DNA of 64,000 nt from Roseibacillus sp. Its GTDB lineage: Bacteria; Verrucomicrobiota; Verrucomicrobiia; Verrucomicrobiales; Akkermansiaceae. This document shows positions 1 to 8,812 of the stretch, one piece after another. Under the pieces are notes generated by a model. The model ran no database searches. It worked only from the letters and a program-made list of their open reading frames with translations, and was not told the DNA's origin. The stretch covers positions 1-64,000 of the forward strand of contig NZAC01000049.1 of assembly GCA_002686085.1 (NCBI GenBank). Direction: 5' to 3'. The position numbers were made by a program, and so were the translations under genes. The first letter of the stretch is position 1. Every line of letters begins with the position of its first letter.

Positions 1-1320
1 CTTGGGCAGGTCGGAGGAGTGGATCTTCGGATCGCCCGTTCCGAGGTTGTGAAGGAGGAGACAGGAGCAGTCTCACTGATGCCTCCCGGTCTGCATTCCC
101 AGCTTAGTCCTGCGGAATTCCGGGACTTGGTTGCCTATCTTGAAAGTCTCAGGCAACCGGAGACAAAGGTGGTTCAGGAGGCGGGTACGCCACTGGAAAT
201 TCCGGTCCTTAGCCAGCAGATTGCCTTCGATCCCGTATTCGGGATGAAGGAGCAATTTCATAAACCGGTGTGGTTCGGGGGGCATCCGACGGTGCAGGGT
301 GGCTATCTGATTGCCGAGAAGAGCAAGGGGACCATTTCCCTGCTGGAGAGGGTGGACGGGGAAGAGGTGATCTCACCTTTTGTGAACATCCTCGACGAGA
401 TCTACGTGGCGAATGATGAGGGCCTTCTGGGGGTGGCTCTGCATCCTGGATTCGCGGAAAATGGACGCTACTTCATGATGCATGAAACCATGACCGGGCA
501 GCAACGGGGTATGGCGGTGGTGGAGCGAGTAGCCAGTGCGGATCGCCGGAAAGATTCAGGAAATCCCACCCGGAGTATCCTGCGGTGGAATATCGATACT
601 CTCTTTCATCACGGAGGCGGTCTGGAATTCGGACCGGATGGCTTCCTCTATATCGGGATGGGAGATGGGGGGCCACAGGAGGACCCAGAAGGAAAGGCCC
701 AGGACCTGAGCCGTTTTGAGGGGAGCCTCCTTCGTATTGATGTGGACCGGGAGGAAGAAGGCCGGGCGTATGGGATTCCCGGTGACAATCCCTTTGTGAC
801 TGGGGATTCAAAGGAGAGACGTCCGGAGATCTTTGCCTATGGATTGCGTCAGCCGTGGCGCTTCAGCTTCGACCCTGCCAATGGAGATCTCTGGGTTGGC
901 GACGTAGGGCAGAACCGGTTTGAGGAGGTGTGCATCGTACGGTCCGGGGAAAACCACGGGTGGAATATTCAGGAGGGATTTTCGTTATTCTCGACGCAGT
1001 ATCGGACCGAGACCGCCAAATACATTCCCCCGGTTGTCGCCTTCCTTCGTAAGCACGGGGTCTCGGTCACTGGTGGCTACGTGATGCGCACGGATCCGCA
1101 GTCGAGCTTTCATGGAGTCTACATCTGTGCGGACTACCAGAGTAAAAAGGTCTGGGGTATCACCCAGAGGGATCGAAAGCTGAAGGTCATCCGGCAGATT
1201 GGAACGTCTCCAGACCGGATCGTCTCCTTCGGGAGGGATGCAGCCGGTGAGCTTTATGCGGTCGGATACACCAAGGGAGTGGTCTACCGTGTTGATCTGG
1301 ATGAGGGGAAGTTCGAGTAG
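1..1320 (+). CDS. PQQ/glucose-sorbosone dehydrogenase-type beta-propeller preceded by the C-terminal end of a cytochrome c-like domain; truncated at the window's left edge
   Basis: Frame is open from base 1 (LGQVGGVDLRIARSEV...). SLMPPGLHSQLSPAEFRDLVAYLESL resembles the end of a PVC-type cytochrome c domain; LLGVALHPGFAENGRYF, HHGGGLEFGPDGFLYIGMGDGG and AYGLRQPWRFSFDP are GSDH motifs. Confidence 0.85.
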   Translation, partial: LGQVGGVDLRIARSEVVKEETGAVSLMPPGLHSQLSPAEFRDLVAYLESLRQPETKVVQEAGTPLEIPVLSQQIAFDPVFGMKEQFHKPVWFGGHPTVQGGYLIAEKSKGTISLLERVDGEEVISPFVNILDEIYVANDEGLLGVALHPGFAENGRYFMMHETMTGQQRGMAVVERVASADRRKDSGNPTRSILRWNIDTLFHHGGGLEFGPDGFLYIGMGDGGPQEDPEGKAQDLSRFEGSLLRIDVDREEEGRAYGIPGDNPFVTGDSKERRPEIFAYGLRQPWRFSFDPANGDLWVGDVGQNRFEEVCIVRSGENHGWNIQEGFSLFSTQYRTETAKYIPPVVAFLRKHGVSVTGGYVMRTDPQSSFHGVYICADYQSKKVWGITQRDRKLKVIRQIGTSPDRIVSFGRDAAGELYAVGYTKGVVYRVDLDEGKFE

Positions 1321-1428
1321 CCGTGTATCGAAACGAGAGAGTTTCTTCGAAATGCGTCAACCATCCTCTCGTAGTTGTACAAGGCACTCCGAGTTCGACA
1401 TTGCAGGGTTCAGGAAGTAGGATGCAGT

Positions 1429-2400
1429 GTGCGGAAAGGTTTATTTCTGGTTCTGGTTGTGGTGTTGGCTTCCTTGGGTGACGCAGAGGAAAGCTCCCCG
1501 ATTCCGGAGGTCTCGGTGACCGGATTTCTGGTGAGGGTCTCATGGAGAGGGGACTCTCGTTGGGTTCTTCAGAGAGCAGATTCGGAGGCCTTCCAGACTC
1601 TGGGCGACAGGGCGTTTCATGATGTGAACCAAGCATGGGTGCGGCCGGTGGATGCCGGCTATGAGTATACCGAAAGGGCAGATGAAGGCGTTCTCTTTCG
1701 TCTGGTAGACTACGGGAGCATTCTGCCGGAAGGGCGACCGGCCAACATTCTGGTCCTGCACGGCAAGGGCATGTTTGCCGGATGGATGGAGCGCAGCCCC
1801 CTCTGTGAAGAGTTGGAAGAAGCCCTTGGCGATCGGGCTCGGTTTTTCTACGCGCAGGCTCCTCACAGTAACCCCTTCCTCAATATCGTCGGGAGAGAAT
1901 GGTGGAACTGTCTCTCTGCCGATTATGGGGATCTGGAGGAGTCGGTTGACCATGTGATCGACTACGCCACCAACAGGATTCCCGGGGATGTGGATCTGGT
2001 GATCGGGTATTCACAGGGAGGAGCACTCGCCTCCTACCTTTTCAATCTCCTCGATTCGGAGCGGGACCTTGGGAGCTTGGCGAAGTTAAGGAAAGCGATC
2101 TTCATCAATAGTGCAGCGATAGAAGACCTCACTCCTCAGTATGATCGGGAGGGTTTGGAAAACATTCCGGATATCTACAGCGCATCAAATATCAACACCC
2201 TGCACCTGATTGCCGAGAGCGATACCATCGTGAAGCCCAGGTGGTCAGCGAGCTTGGCGGAGGCTTATCAGAAATCACTTACCGTTACCTACGCGGGGGA
2301 CCATTTCATGGCGGCTGGTGGGATGAATCCGCTCCTTCTGTTCGACTTCTTCCCGGAAGCGGTTAAGCAGAGGATAGAACAATGGGTCCGGGAGAATTAG
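1429..2400 (+). CDS. Exported alpha/beta hydrolase (serine hydrolase FSH/phospholipase-like)
   Basis: ORF 1375..2400; GTG at 1429 gives a signal peptide VRKGLFLVLVVVLASLGDAEE. ILVLHGKGMFAGWM, nucleophile elbow GYSQGGALASYLF, C-terminal GDHF. Confidence 0.7.
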   Translation: MRKGLFLVLVVVLASLGDAEESSPIPEVSVTGFLVRVSWRGDSRWVLQRADSEAFQTLGDRAFHDVNQAWVRPVDAGYEYTERADEGVLFRLVDYGSILPEGRPANILVLHGKGMFAGWMERSPLCEELEEALGDRARFFYAQAPHSNPFLNIVGREWWNCLSADYGDLEESVDHVIDYATNRIPGDVDLVIGYSQGGALASYLFNLLDSERDLGSLAKLRKAIFINSAAIEDLTPQYDREGLENIPDIYSASNINTLHLIAESDTIVKPRWSASLAEAYQKSLTVTYAGDHFMAAGGMNPLLLFDFFPEAVKQRIEQWVREN

Positions 2401-2434
2401 GGTTACTTAGGTGGGGAAGGTTTCACCCCGGCAT

Positions 2435-3802
2435 TTACTCCTCACCTTTTTTCTTCAGCTCTTCGCGCCACTGATCCGCGAATGACATTTTCAATCCTGG
2501 AATTTCAGGGGCTTGTTTCGGTGTTTTGATGGCCAGAATGACAAAGGTCATCACGCCAAGGTGGAACAGACCAGTGGAAAAGTAGACCGCTGGCACGGAG
2601 GAAAGAGCAGATTCTAAAGGGCCTGCAACCTTGTTTCCGAGAAAGATGGAGAGGTTGAGTAGAGCCATGTAGGCGGTAAACTGGGAAGCGGCCACTCGAC
2701 GTTCTGAGACGTTCATGAAAAGGGTGAAGAGTGAAACGCTGAAGAGTCCCAGAAGGCTTGCTAGCACCCACATGTTGGACCTGATAAGCCACTCTTCAGT
2801 CCAAAAAGACTCGAGCTGGCTGAAGGTGATCCAGACGAGGGCAATCAGGGTGCCAGCAATGACAACAGAGCGCTTGGCTCCGATTTTACTGGCAACGAAT
2901 CCACCAATGAAGGCTCCTCCAAGTGAGAACCAGGTTCCAAAGCTCTCAAGATAGGTGTACGCTTTCTTGTCCCATCCTACCTCGGTAATAAAGTGTTTGG
3001 ATGCGATGATATTGAGAGCGGAATTGCCCACATGGCATCCTACTGCAAGCAGGGCTGCAGTCAGGGCGACTCGGCGGCTGAAGGCCTGTTTAATCTGACG
3101 GAAGAGGATTGCTGTCGAGCGAGCATGCTGCTCGTCTTTCTTGAGCTGGGAGGAACCGATAGTCCAGGGAAGGAGTTTCTCGCCCGAGCGTTCCCGGATG
3201 AAAAGAGGAAGGAGCATGATGACAAAGACGCAGGCGCCCAGGGCGACGAGAGCGAGTTGCACGCTGCCGCCCTCCATGAAGAGAAAGTGGCCGATGAGCG
3301 TGCCGCCGAGGAAGCTCCCGAGGTAGGAACAGCCATACATGAAACCATTGAGGATACCGCGTTGCTTCTCCGGCACAAGATCGACCGCAAGGCTGTCGGT
3401 GCAGACATCCTGCAGGGAAGTCCAGATATTCACGCTGAGGATCCCAAGTCCAAGAAAACGCAGGTTAGAATCGAGGTCCGGCACGGTCGCAAGGATCAGA
3501 AGAACCACTACCGTCAGAGCCTGCGACAGGATGATCCAAGGGCGGCGTTTGCCCATGGAGGCAATTCCGAAGCGGTCAACAATCGGTCCCCAGAGAAATT
3601 TGACGGTCCAGGGGAGGCTGATCATGGCGATGACTCCTCCAATATCGGCAGTGGTAAATCCCTGATCGGCGAGATGGTTTTTCAGAGCATAGTGGATGAA
3701 GCCCTGGGGAAGGCCCTGCGAAATATAGAGGGAGCAGAGAGTGACAATACGCAGGAAGGCGCTGCTGCTCAAGTTGGGCTGGGAGGGTTCTCGGAGAGGC
3801 AT
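2435..3802 (-). CDS. MFS permease, AmpG/PAT-like
   Basis: 455 aa, many TM segments; SLYISQGLPQGFIHYALKNHLADQGFTTADIGGVIAMISLPWTVKFLWGPIVDRFG resembles AmpG/PAT-family N-termini. Confidence 0.8.
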   Translation of the reverse strand: MPLREPSQPNLSSSAFLRIVTLCSLYISQGLPQGFIHYALKNHLADQGFTTADIGGVIAMISLPWTVKFLWGPIVDRFGIASMGKRRPWIILSQALTVVVLLILATVPDLDSNLRFLGLGILSVNIWTSLQDVCTDSLAVDLVPEKQRGILNGFMYGCSYLGSFLGGTLIGHFLFMEGGSVQLALVALGACVFVIMLLPLFIRERSGEKLLPWTIGSSQLKKDEQHARSTAILFRQIKQAFSRRVALTAALLAVGCHVGNSALNIIASKHFITEVGWDKKAYTYLESFGTWFSLGGAFIGGFVASKIGAKRSVVIAGTLIALVWITFSQLESFWTEEWLIRSNMWVLASLLGLFSVSLFTLFMNVSERRVAASQFTAYMALLNLSIFLGNKVAGPLESALSSVPAVYFSTGLFHLGVMTFVILAIKTPKQAPEIPGLKMSFADQWREELKKKGEE

Positions 3803-3849
3803 TCCTTCGGGACATTGGAGATGTATCTCAATAAGTCTGCTGGGTGATC

Positions 3850-6417
3850 CTATTTGTCCCAGACCTCAATTTCGGTCAGGCCGCTTCGAGTATGACCTTT
3901 ACCAATATGAGTGAAAACTACCCGAAGCTTCTCTGATTCAACAGGTGGGAAGATGACGGTGTTAGCTGCACTTCCCTTGGGTTTCGTGGGGGTCTTCTGC
4001 TGTCCCGGGATCTCCATCCATTCCTGTCCAGTCCAGTGCTGGAGGGTGTATCTTTTCGGAGCCTGCACTCCTCCACGGTCATCGTAGAGATGAAGGATGG
4101 CGCGGGAGAAGGTCTTCTTCTCTCCAAAATCAAGAGCAAACCAGTCGGTGTTCTGGTCGGGTGAGCCATAGCAGGTCCAGCGATTGGTAGGAGTGGCCCT
4201 GTAAATAATGATCCCATCGTGAGCGCTCGAGGGGACTCCACCGTATCGATCGTGAAACGATGCGCTCGCCTTGGGGAATCCGCCGCCTTTTGGATCTGGA
4301 TTGAAGGCGATATTACCGGCCGGGGCGGGAGCTGGAAGATAGGAGCCCTCCAGTGGACCCCAGGCCTCAAGCTCGGTCAGGCCCGAGCGTTGGTCTGCGC
4401 GGTTGGTGAGAGTGACCCGGATGCGCTGGGCTTTGAATCCCGGGTGTTGCACGATGAAGGGCTTTCCGCCCGAGATGGTCCTCGACGCTCCGGGAGCGGA
4501 GGGAACCGGTTGCCAGGGTCCGTCCCCATTGACGGAATACTCGAACTGAATAGCTGTTGGGATGGTGACGGGTTGATCGTTTCCATCGTCCAAGAGATAG
4601 GCCTTCAGGGTAGTGATGGGACGAAGGGTTCCGAAGTCAACCTCGACCCAGTCCTTGTCGTTTGGAGATTCCTCACAGGTCCAGCGGAGTGGTGGGTGGA
4701 GGTCATACCATGCGGTATTTCCATCGTGGACGAAGGAAAGCGACGACTTCGGTCCGGTGTGTGAGGCCCGGTAGCGAGGAAACCAGGTTCCGTCGTTATT
4801 AACGGCATAGTTAACCTCTCTACGTGGGTGAAGAGCAACTTCCCGGGCAGCGGGTAATGGTGCGGATAGTTTTCCGAGAGTGGGGGCAGATGCGATTTTT
4901 TTGCCATTCGCAAAGAGATGGAGACCGGCTCCCTTGTCGTAGCGTGAGCCGTCCCGGTCCCACATCAGTGAGACGAGGTGACCCCGGTAGGGAACTTCAT
5001 CGAGGGCAAAGTAGTCCCAGCTCTCTGGAATGAGGGGATCGACAGTGAGGGTGTCCTTGTCCTCAAGAATGAGACCGCACAACCCGGTAATGATCAGGTC
5101 GACAAATCCAGAGTGAAAGTAGTGTTCGCTCCGATTGTAAAAGTCGTGATGATCCCAGCTTCCTGTATCAGGGTGAAGAGCTTCGGCAATGTAAGGCTTA
5201 CCATTCTTGCGATGGGAGCGAGCGTAAATATGGAGCAGTTTGTAGTAATCCTTCCGGGAAACATGATCCTGACTGTAGTTATGAAGAAGATTGGCGAGAC
5301 CTTTGAGGGTCTGGGTGGTGGCAAAGGGCCAGCTCTGTCCGCTCCACCAGCAGCAGCTATTCTTGAGGAGAAACAGGGGGTCGTTCCGCTCCACGGTAAC
5401 GGGACCGAATTCTGCAAAAAAATACGCCGGGTCCATGAGAAATTTCCAGGCTTCCTCGTATCCCGGGTCCGGGAGGTTAAAGGACCAGGGGACATACCCG
5501 GCTTCTTCTCGCCCGTGGGGACTTCCGGCAAATTTACCGGTTTCGTAGATCCGGGTATTTTTTTTGATTCGGTTACCTTCTCCGTCTTCCTCATCGTCCC
5601 GGAACATCGCGAGAAAGAATTTGCGCCGGGGGTCCCAGAGTTGCTTCTGCATGGTGTCCTTCAAGGCTCCGGCCTGCTTCTCATAGCTGGTGGCAGCGCC
5701 ATGGTCACCGAGGAGGTGGGATATCCTCGCCAGAGCCTTGAGGTCAGCCCACATGTAGCTGTTGAAACTGGGGCGGTAACTTGGAGCCCCCGAGAGAATG
5801 TTTTTTGTCTGGCGGCTGGCAATATTGAATTCCATGCCGTCGTCATGGCCAACCTGCCAGAACATGCCGGCCTCCTTTACCCATGATCTGCTGGTCCAAG
5901 TATCGAGATTTTTTCTGAGGTCAGGAAGAAGGTCAGCGAGAAAATTTTTGTTGGGATGCACCAGATGAGTGGCCCATGCCGAGTCTGCCATCCATGCGGA
6001 GTAACGATGAGGTTGAGCTCCTGGGGTGCGGAACCAGTAGCGAGCGTAATCCCGGACGTAGCGGGGGTTGCGTAACCAGCGAGCCTCGTAGAACTGGTGG
6101 CCACTCGGGCAGGCAATCGCCCCATAAGCGCCCGACCAGAAAGGACGGTTGATAAATTCTGTCCACAGGTAGCCGGTGGTGGGTGAGCCATAGGTGAGGT
6201 GCTTGCTGACCAGTTCCCATCGGTAGTAGTAGGTGGTGTTGATTTCCTCGTCAGGGGTATCCAGGAAGGGAATGTTGTCCTCGAACCAATCAAAGTCGCG
6301 GTTGTCCCAGAAGTTCTGGGTCTCGAGCAGTTGTCGCTGGTTAAGAATGGGCGCCCCTCCTGCAGAGAAGAAGGAGGTGAGAAGGGTCAATAGCAGGGGC
6401 AGGAGCAGGCGTGGCAT
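3850..6417 (-). CDS. Exported MGH1/trehalase-like glycoside hydrolase with two C-terminal F5/8-type (discoidin) domains
   Basis: Signal peptide; (alpha/alpha)6-type motifs SRSWVKEAGMFWQVGHDDGMEFN, SYMWADLKALARI, CCWWSGQSWPFATTQTLKGLANLL; two similar modules ending RSGLTELEAWG and RSGLTEIEVWDK. Confidence 0.8.
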   Translation of the reverse strand: MPRLLLPLLLTLLTSFFSAGGAPILNQRQLLETQNFWDNRDFDWFEDNIPFLDTPDEEINTTYYYRWELVSKHLTYGSPTTGYLWTEFINRPFWSGAYGAIACPSGHQFYEARWLRNPRYVRDYARYWFRTPGAQPHRYSAWMADSAWATHLVHPNKNFLADLLPDLRKNLDTWTSRSWVKEAGMFWQVGHDDGMEFNIASRQTKNILSGAPSYRPSFNSYMWADLKALARISHLLGDHGAATSYEKQAGALKDTMQKQLWDPRRKFFLAMFRDDEEDGEGNRIKKNTRIYETGKFAGSPHGREEAGYVPWSFNLPDPGYEEAWKFLMDPAYFFAEFGPVTVERNDPLFLLKNSCCWWSGQSWPFATTQTLKGLANLLHNYSQDHVSRKDYYKLLHIYARSHRKNGKPYIAEALHPDTGSWDHHDFYNRSEHYFHSGFVDLIITGLCGLILEDKDTLTVDPLIPESWDYFALDEVPYRGHLVSLMWDRDGSRYDKGAGLHLFANGKKIASAPTLGKLSAPLPAAREVALHPRREVNYAVNNDGTWFPRYRASHTGPKSSLSFVHDGNTAWYDLHPPLRWTCEESPNDKDWVEVDFGTLRPITTLKAYLLDDGNDQPVTIPTAIQFEYSVNGDGPWQPVPSAPGASRTISGGKPFIVQHPGFKAQRIRVTLTNRADQRSGLTELEAWGPLEGSYLPAPAPAGNIAFNPDPKGGGFPKASASFHDRYGGVPSSAHDGIIIYRATPTNRWTCYGSPDQNTDWFALDFGEKKTFSRAILHLYDDRGGVQAPKRYTLQHWTGQEWMEIPGQQKTPTKPKGSAANTVIFPPVESEKLRVVFTHIGKGHTRSGLTEIEVWDK

Positions 6418-6503
6418 CTCCCACGACTAATCAGAGGAAAAGCCACCATCAATCCCAATTTACGCTCCGAAGCTTAGTTCACCATGATCAGATGATGATC
6501 CTC

Positions 6504-6523
6504 TCATTGCCATGGGGCAATGA
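6504..6523. promoter_or_regulatory. Perfect 8-bp inverted repeat with 4-nt loop (TCATTGCC-ATGG-GGCAATGA) in a divergent intergenic region
   Basis: Read directly; 21 bp upstream of the ATG at 6545 and between divergent genes. Confidence 0.45.
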
Positions 6524-6544
6524 TCCTGAATTAATCAGGGGTCG

Positions 6545-8812
6545 ATGAGGCTGTTTACATGTGTAGTGATCTTTCTCGGCGGTTTGCTGACCGCTGGAGG
6601 GAAGGTGGAGTACAACAGAGAGGTTCTGCCGATTCTAACTGCGAAGTGCTTTGCCTGCCATGGCCCGGACGCATCGCAACAGAAGGCGGACTTGCGACTC
6701 GATGATCCCGGAGAGGCCTACAGGGAGCGTGACGGATTGCGCGTAATCGTTCCGGGAGATCCGGATGAGAGTGAGCTCATTCATCGGATTTTTTCAAAGG
6801 ATAAGGACGAGGTTATGCCTCCGCCGGGGGAGGGAGCGGCATTGACTAATGCCGAGAAAGAGATTCTTCAGAAGTGGATCAGTGAGGGGGCTGAGTACGA
6901 GCGTCACTGGGCCTTCCGGTCACCGGTTAAGAGCAGGCTCTCGGATCTGAAGGAGGGCAAGGAAAAGGTTATCGATGTTTTCGTGCAGGAGAGGCTTTCC
7001 CAGGCTGGATTTCAACTGCAGGAGGAAGCCACGAGGGAGGAACTTATCCGGCGCGTATCGATCGATCTCACAGGACTTCCGCCCAGTATCGAGGAGGTGG
7101 ACGCCTTTGTTGCTGACCAGTCGCAGGAAGCATACAGCAAGGTTGTAGACCGTCTTCTGGGTTCTTCCCGTTATGGGGAGCGCATGGCAGCCTGGTGGTT
7201 GGATGGTGCGCGGTATGGGGACAGCCACGGCTATGATAATGATCTCGAGAATGCTCAGTGGCCGTGGCGGAACTGGATTATCGAATCCTTCAACGCTAAC
7301 CAGCCCTACGACCAGTTTGTAACCTGGCAGCTGGCGGGAGATCTTATTCCAGATGCCAGCGATGACCAGATCGTGGCCACTGGATTCAACCGGAACCATC
7401 GGATCCAGACCGAGGGCGGAGCGATCGAAGAGGAGTGGCGCACGGAATACGTCATGGATCGGGTGGAAACCATGGGGTCGGTATTCCTTGGGTTGACGCT
7501 GAGTTGTGCTCGCTGCCATGACCACAAATATGACCCCATCAGCCAGAAGGAGTTCTATCAGCTTTTTGCGATGTTCGATGGGCTGAATGAAAAAGGATTT
7601 ATCAATAATCTAAGAGGCAGTGCCGAACCTCGTCACCGTTACCGGAAGAGCGATTTTGAAGCAGCGGTGAAGAAGCTTGAAACGGATATCCCGGACGCGA
7701 AGGTCCGGAGTGGCAGGGTCAAGGAGCTGGAAGCGGCGCATCCGCACGTCATGGTGATGCGCGATGAAGTGGATCGGAAGGCGTTTATTCTCAAGAGGGG
7801 GCAGTATGATGACAAGGGGGAGGAAGTGGACCCTGGGTTGCCGGAGGCGTTCTCTCCGGTCCCGGAGGGAGAGATCCTGACCCGTCTCGATCTGGCGAGG
7901 TGGCTGGTTGATGGAGAGCACCCCTTGACATCACGGGTCTTTGTGAATCGCATCTGGGAGCAGTTCTTTGGGACTGGTATCGTGAAAAGTTCCGAAAATC
8001 TGGGACGACAAAGTGACTGGCCGAGTCACCCTGAACTCCTTGACTGGATTGCGGTGGACTTTGTGGAGTCCGGCTGGGACGTCAAGGAGCTCATCCGAGC
8101 AATAGTCATGAGTCGCTCCTATCGCCAAAGTTCTATCATTGATGAAGAGAGGCTTCAGCGTGATCCGGAGAACCGCTTGCTGAGTCGGGGGCCGAGAACA
8201 AGGTTGCAGGCTGAGATGTTGCGCGATCAGGCTCTCTTTCTTTCAGGGCTGCTAGTAGAGCGGGTCGGAGGTCCGAGTTGGTGGGTGTATCAGCCGGCTG
8301 GACTCTGGCTGGAAGTAGAGAAACGAGGAACCTTCGTGCAGGATCATGGGGAGAAGCTCTATCGGCGTAGTCTCTACTCTCGTATTCGGAGGACAGTGGC
8401 CCCGCCCAGTATGCTTCTCTTTGACATGCCCAGTCGGGAGATGTGTTCCGTAAAGAGAACCTTGACTAATACTCCCTTGCAAGCTCTCGCCCTCTTGAAC
8501 GAGGTGACCTATGTTGAGGCAGCGAAGAAATTTGCGGAGCGTATGATGACCAAGGGAGGCACGCCGGGGGAGAGAATCGCATGGGGGTTTCGCTGTGCCA
8601 CTTCTCGCGTGGCTGAGAAAGAGGAGCTGGAGATTCTGGTGAAGGGATATGAGCGGCGGGTGGAGCGGTATCGCAGGGACGCCAAGGCTGCCGAGGATTT
8701 ATTGGGGCAGGGAGAATCCAAGGTCGCGGATTACCTTCCCAAGCCGGAGATGGCGGCTCTGACAACGGTGGCTAATGTGATCCTGAACCTCGATGAAGTG
8801 ATTAACAGATGA
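6545..8812 (+). CDS. PSD1 / DUF1549-DUF1553 protein with N-terminal cytochrome c domain
   Basis: EYNREVLPILTAKCFACHGPDASQQKADLRLD (CxxCH 6647..6661), CARCHDHKYDPISQKEFYQLFAMFDG, TRVFVNRIWEQFFGTGIV, TNTPLQALALLNE. Confidence 0.93.
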   Translation: MRLFTCVVIFLGGLLTAGGKVEYNREVLPILTAKCFACHGPDASQQKADLRLDDPGEAYRERDGLRVIVPGDPDESELIHRIFSKDKDEVMPPPGEGAALTNAEKEILQKWISEGAEYERHWAFRSPVKSRLSDLKEGKEKVIDVFVQERLSQAGFQLQEEATREELIRRVSIDLTGLPPSIEEVDAFVADQSQEAYSKVVDRLLGSSRYGERMAAWWLDGARYGDSHGYDNDLENAQWPWRNWIIESFNANQPYDQFVTWQLAGDLIPDASDDQIVATGFNRNHRIQTEGGAIEEEWRTEYVMDRVETMGSVFLGLTLSCARCHDHKYDPISQKEFYQLFAMFDGLNEKGFINNLRGSAEPRHRYRKSDFEAAVKKLETDIPDAKVRSGRVKELEAAHPHVMVMRDEVDRKAFILKRGQYDDKGEEVDPGLPEAFSPVPEGEILTRLDLARWLVDGEHPLTSRVFVNRIWEQFFGTGIVKSSENLGRQSDWPSHPELLDWIAVDFVESGWDVKELIRAIVMSRSYRQSSIIDEERLQRDPENRLLSRGPRTRLQAEMLRDQALFLSGLLVERVGGPSWWVYQPAGLWLEVEKRGTFVQDHGEKLYRRSLYSRIRRTVAPPSMLLFDMPSREMCSVKRTLTNTPLQALALLNEVTYVEAAKKFAERMMTKGGTPGERIAWGFRCATSRVAEKEELEILVKGYERRVERYRRDAKAAEDLLGQGESKVADYLPKPEMAALTTVANVILNLDEVINR

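Noticed and set aside
1330-1345. Hairpin GAAAC-GAGAGA-GTTTC after the first gene
   Set aside because: Only 5 bp with a 6-nt loop and no T-tract; not distinguishable from chance.
2993-3847. 284-aa plus-strand ORF
   Set aside because: Antisense to the well-supported MFS gene 2435..3802; composition charged and without motifs; shadow ORF.
4978-5886. 302-aa plus-strand ORF
   Set aside because: Antisense to the GH gene 3850..6417, which has clear domain motifs.
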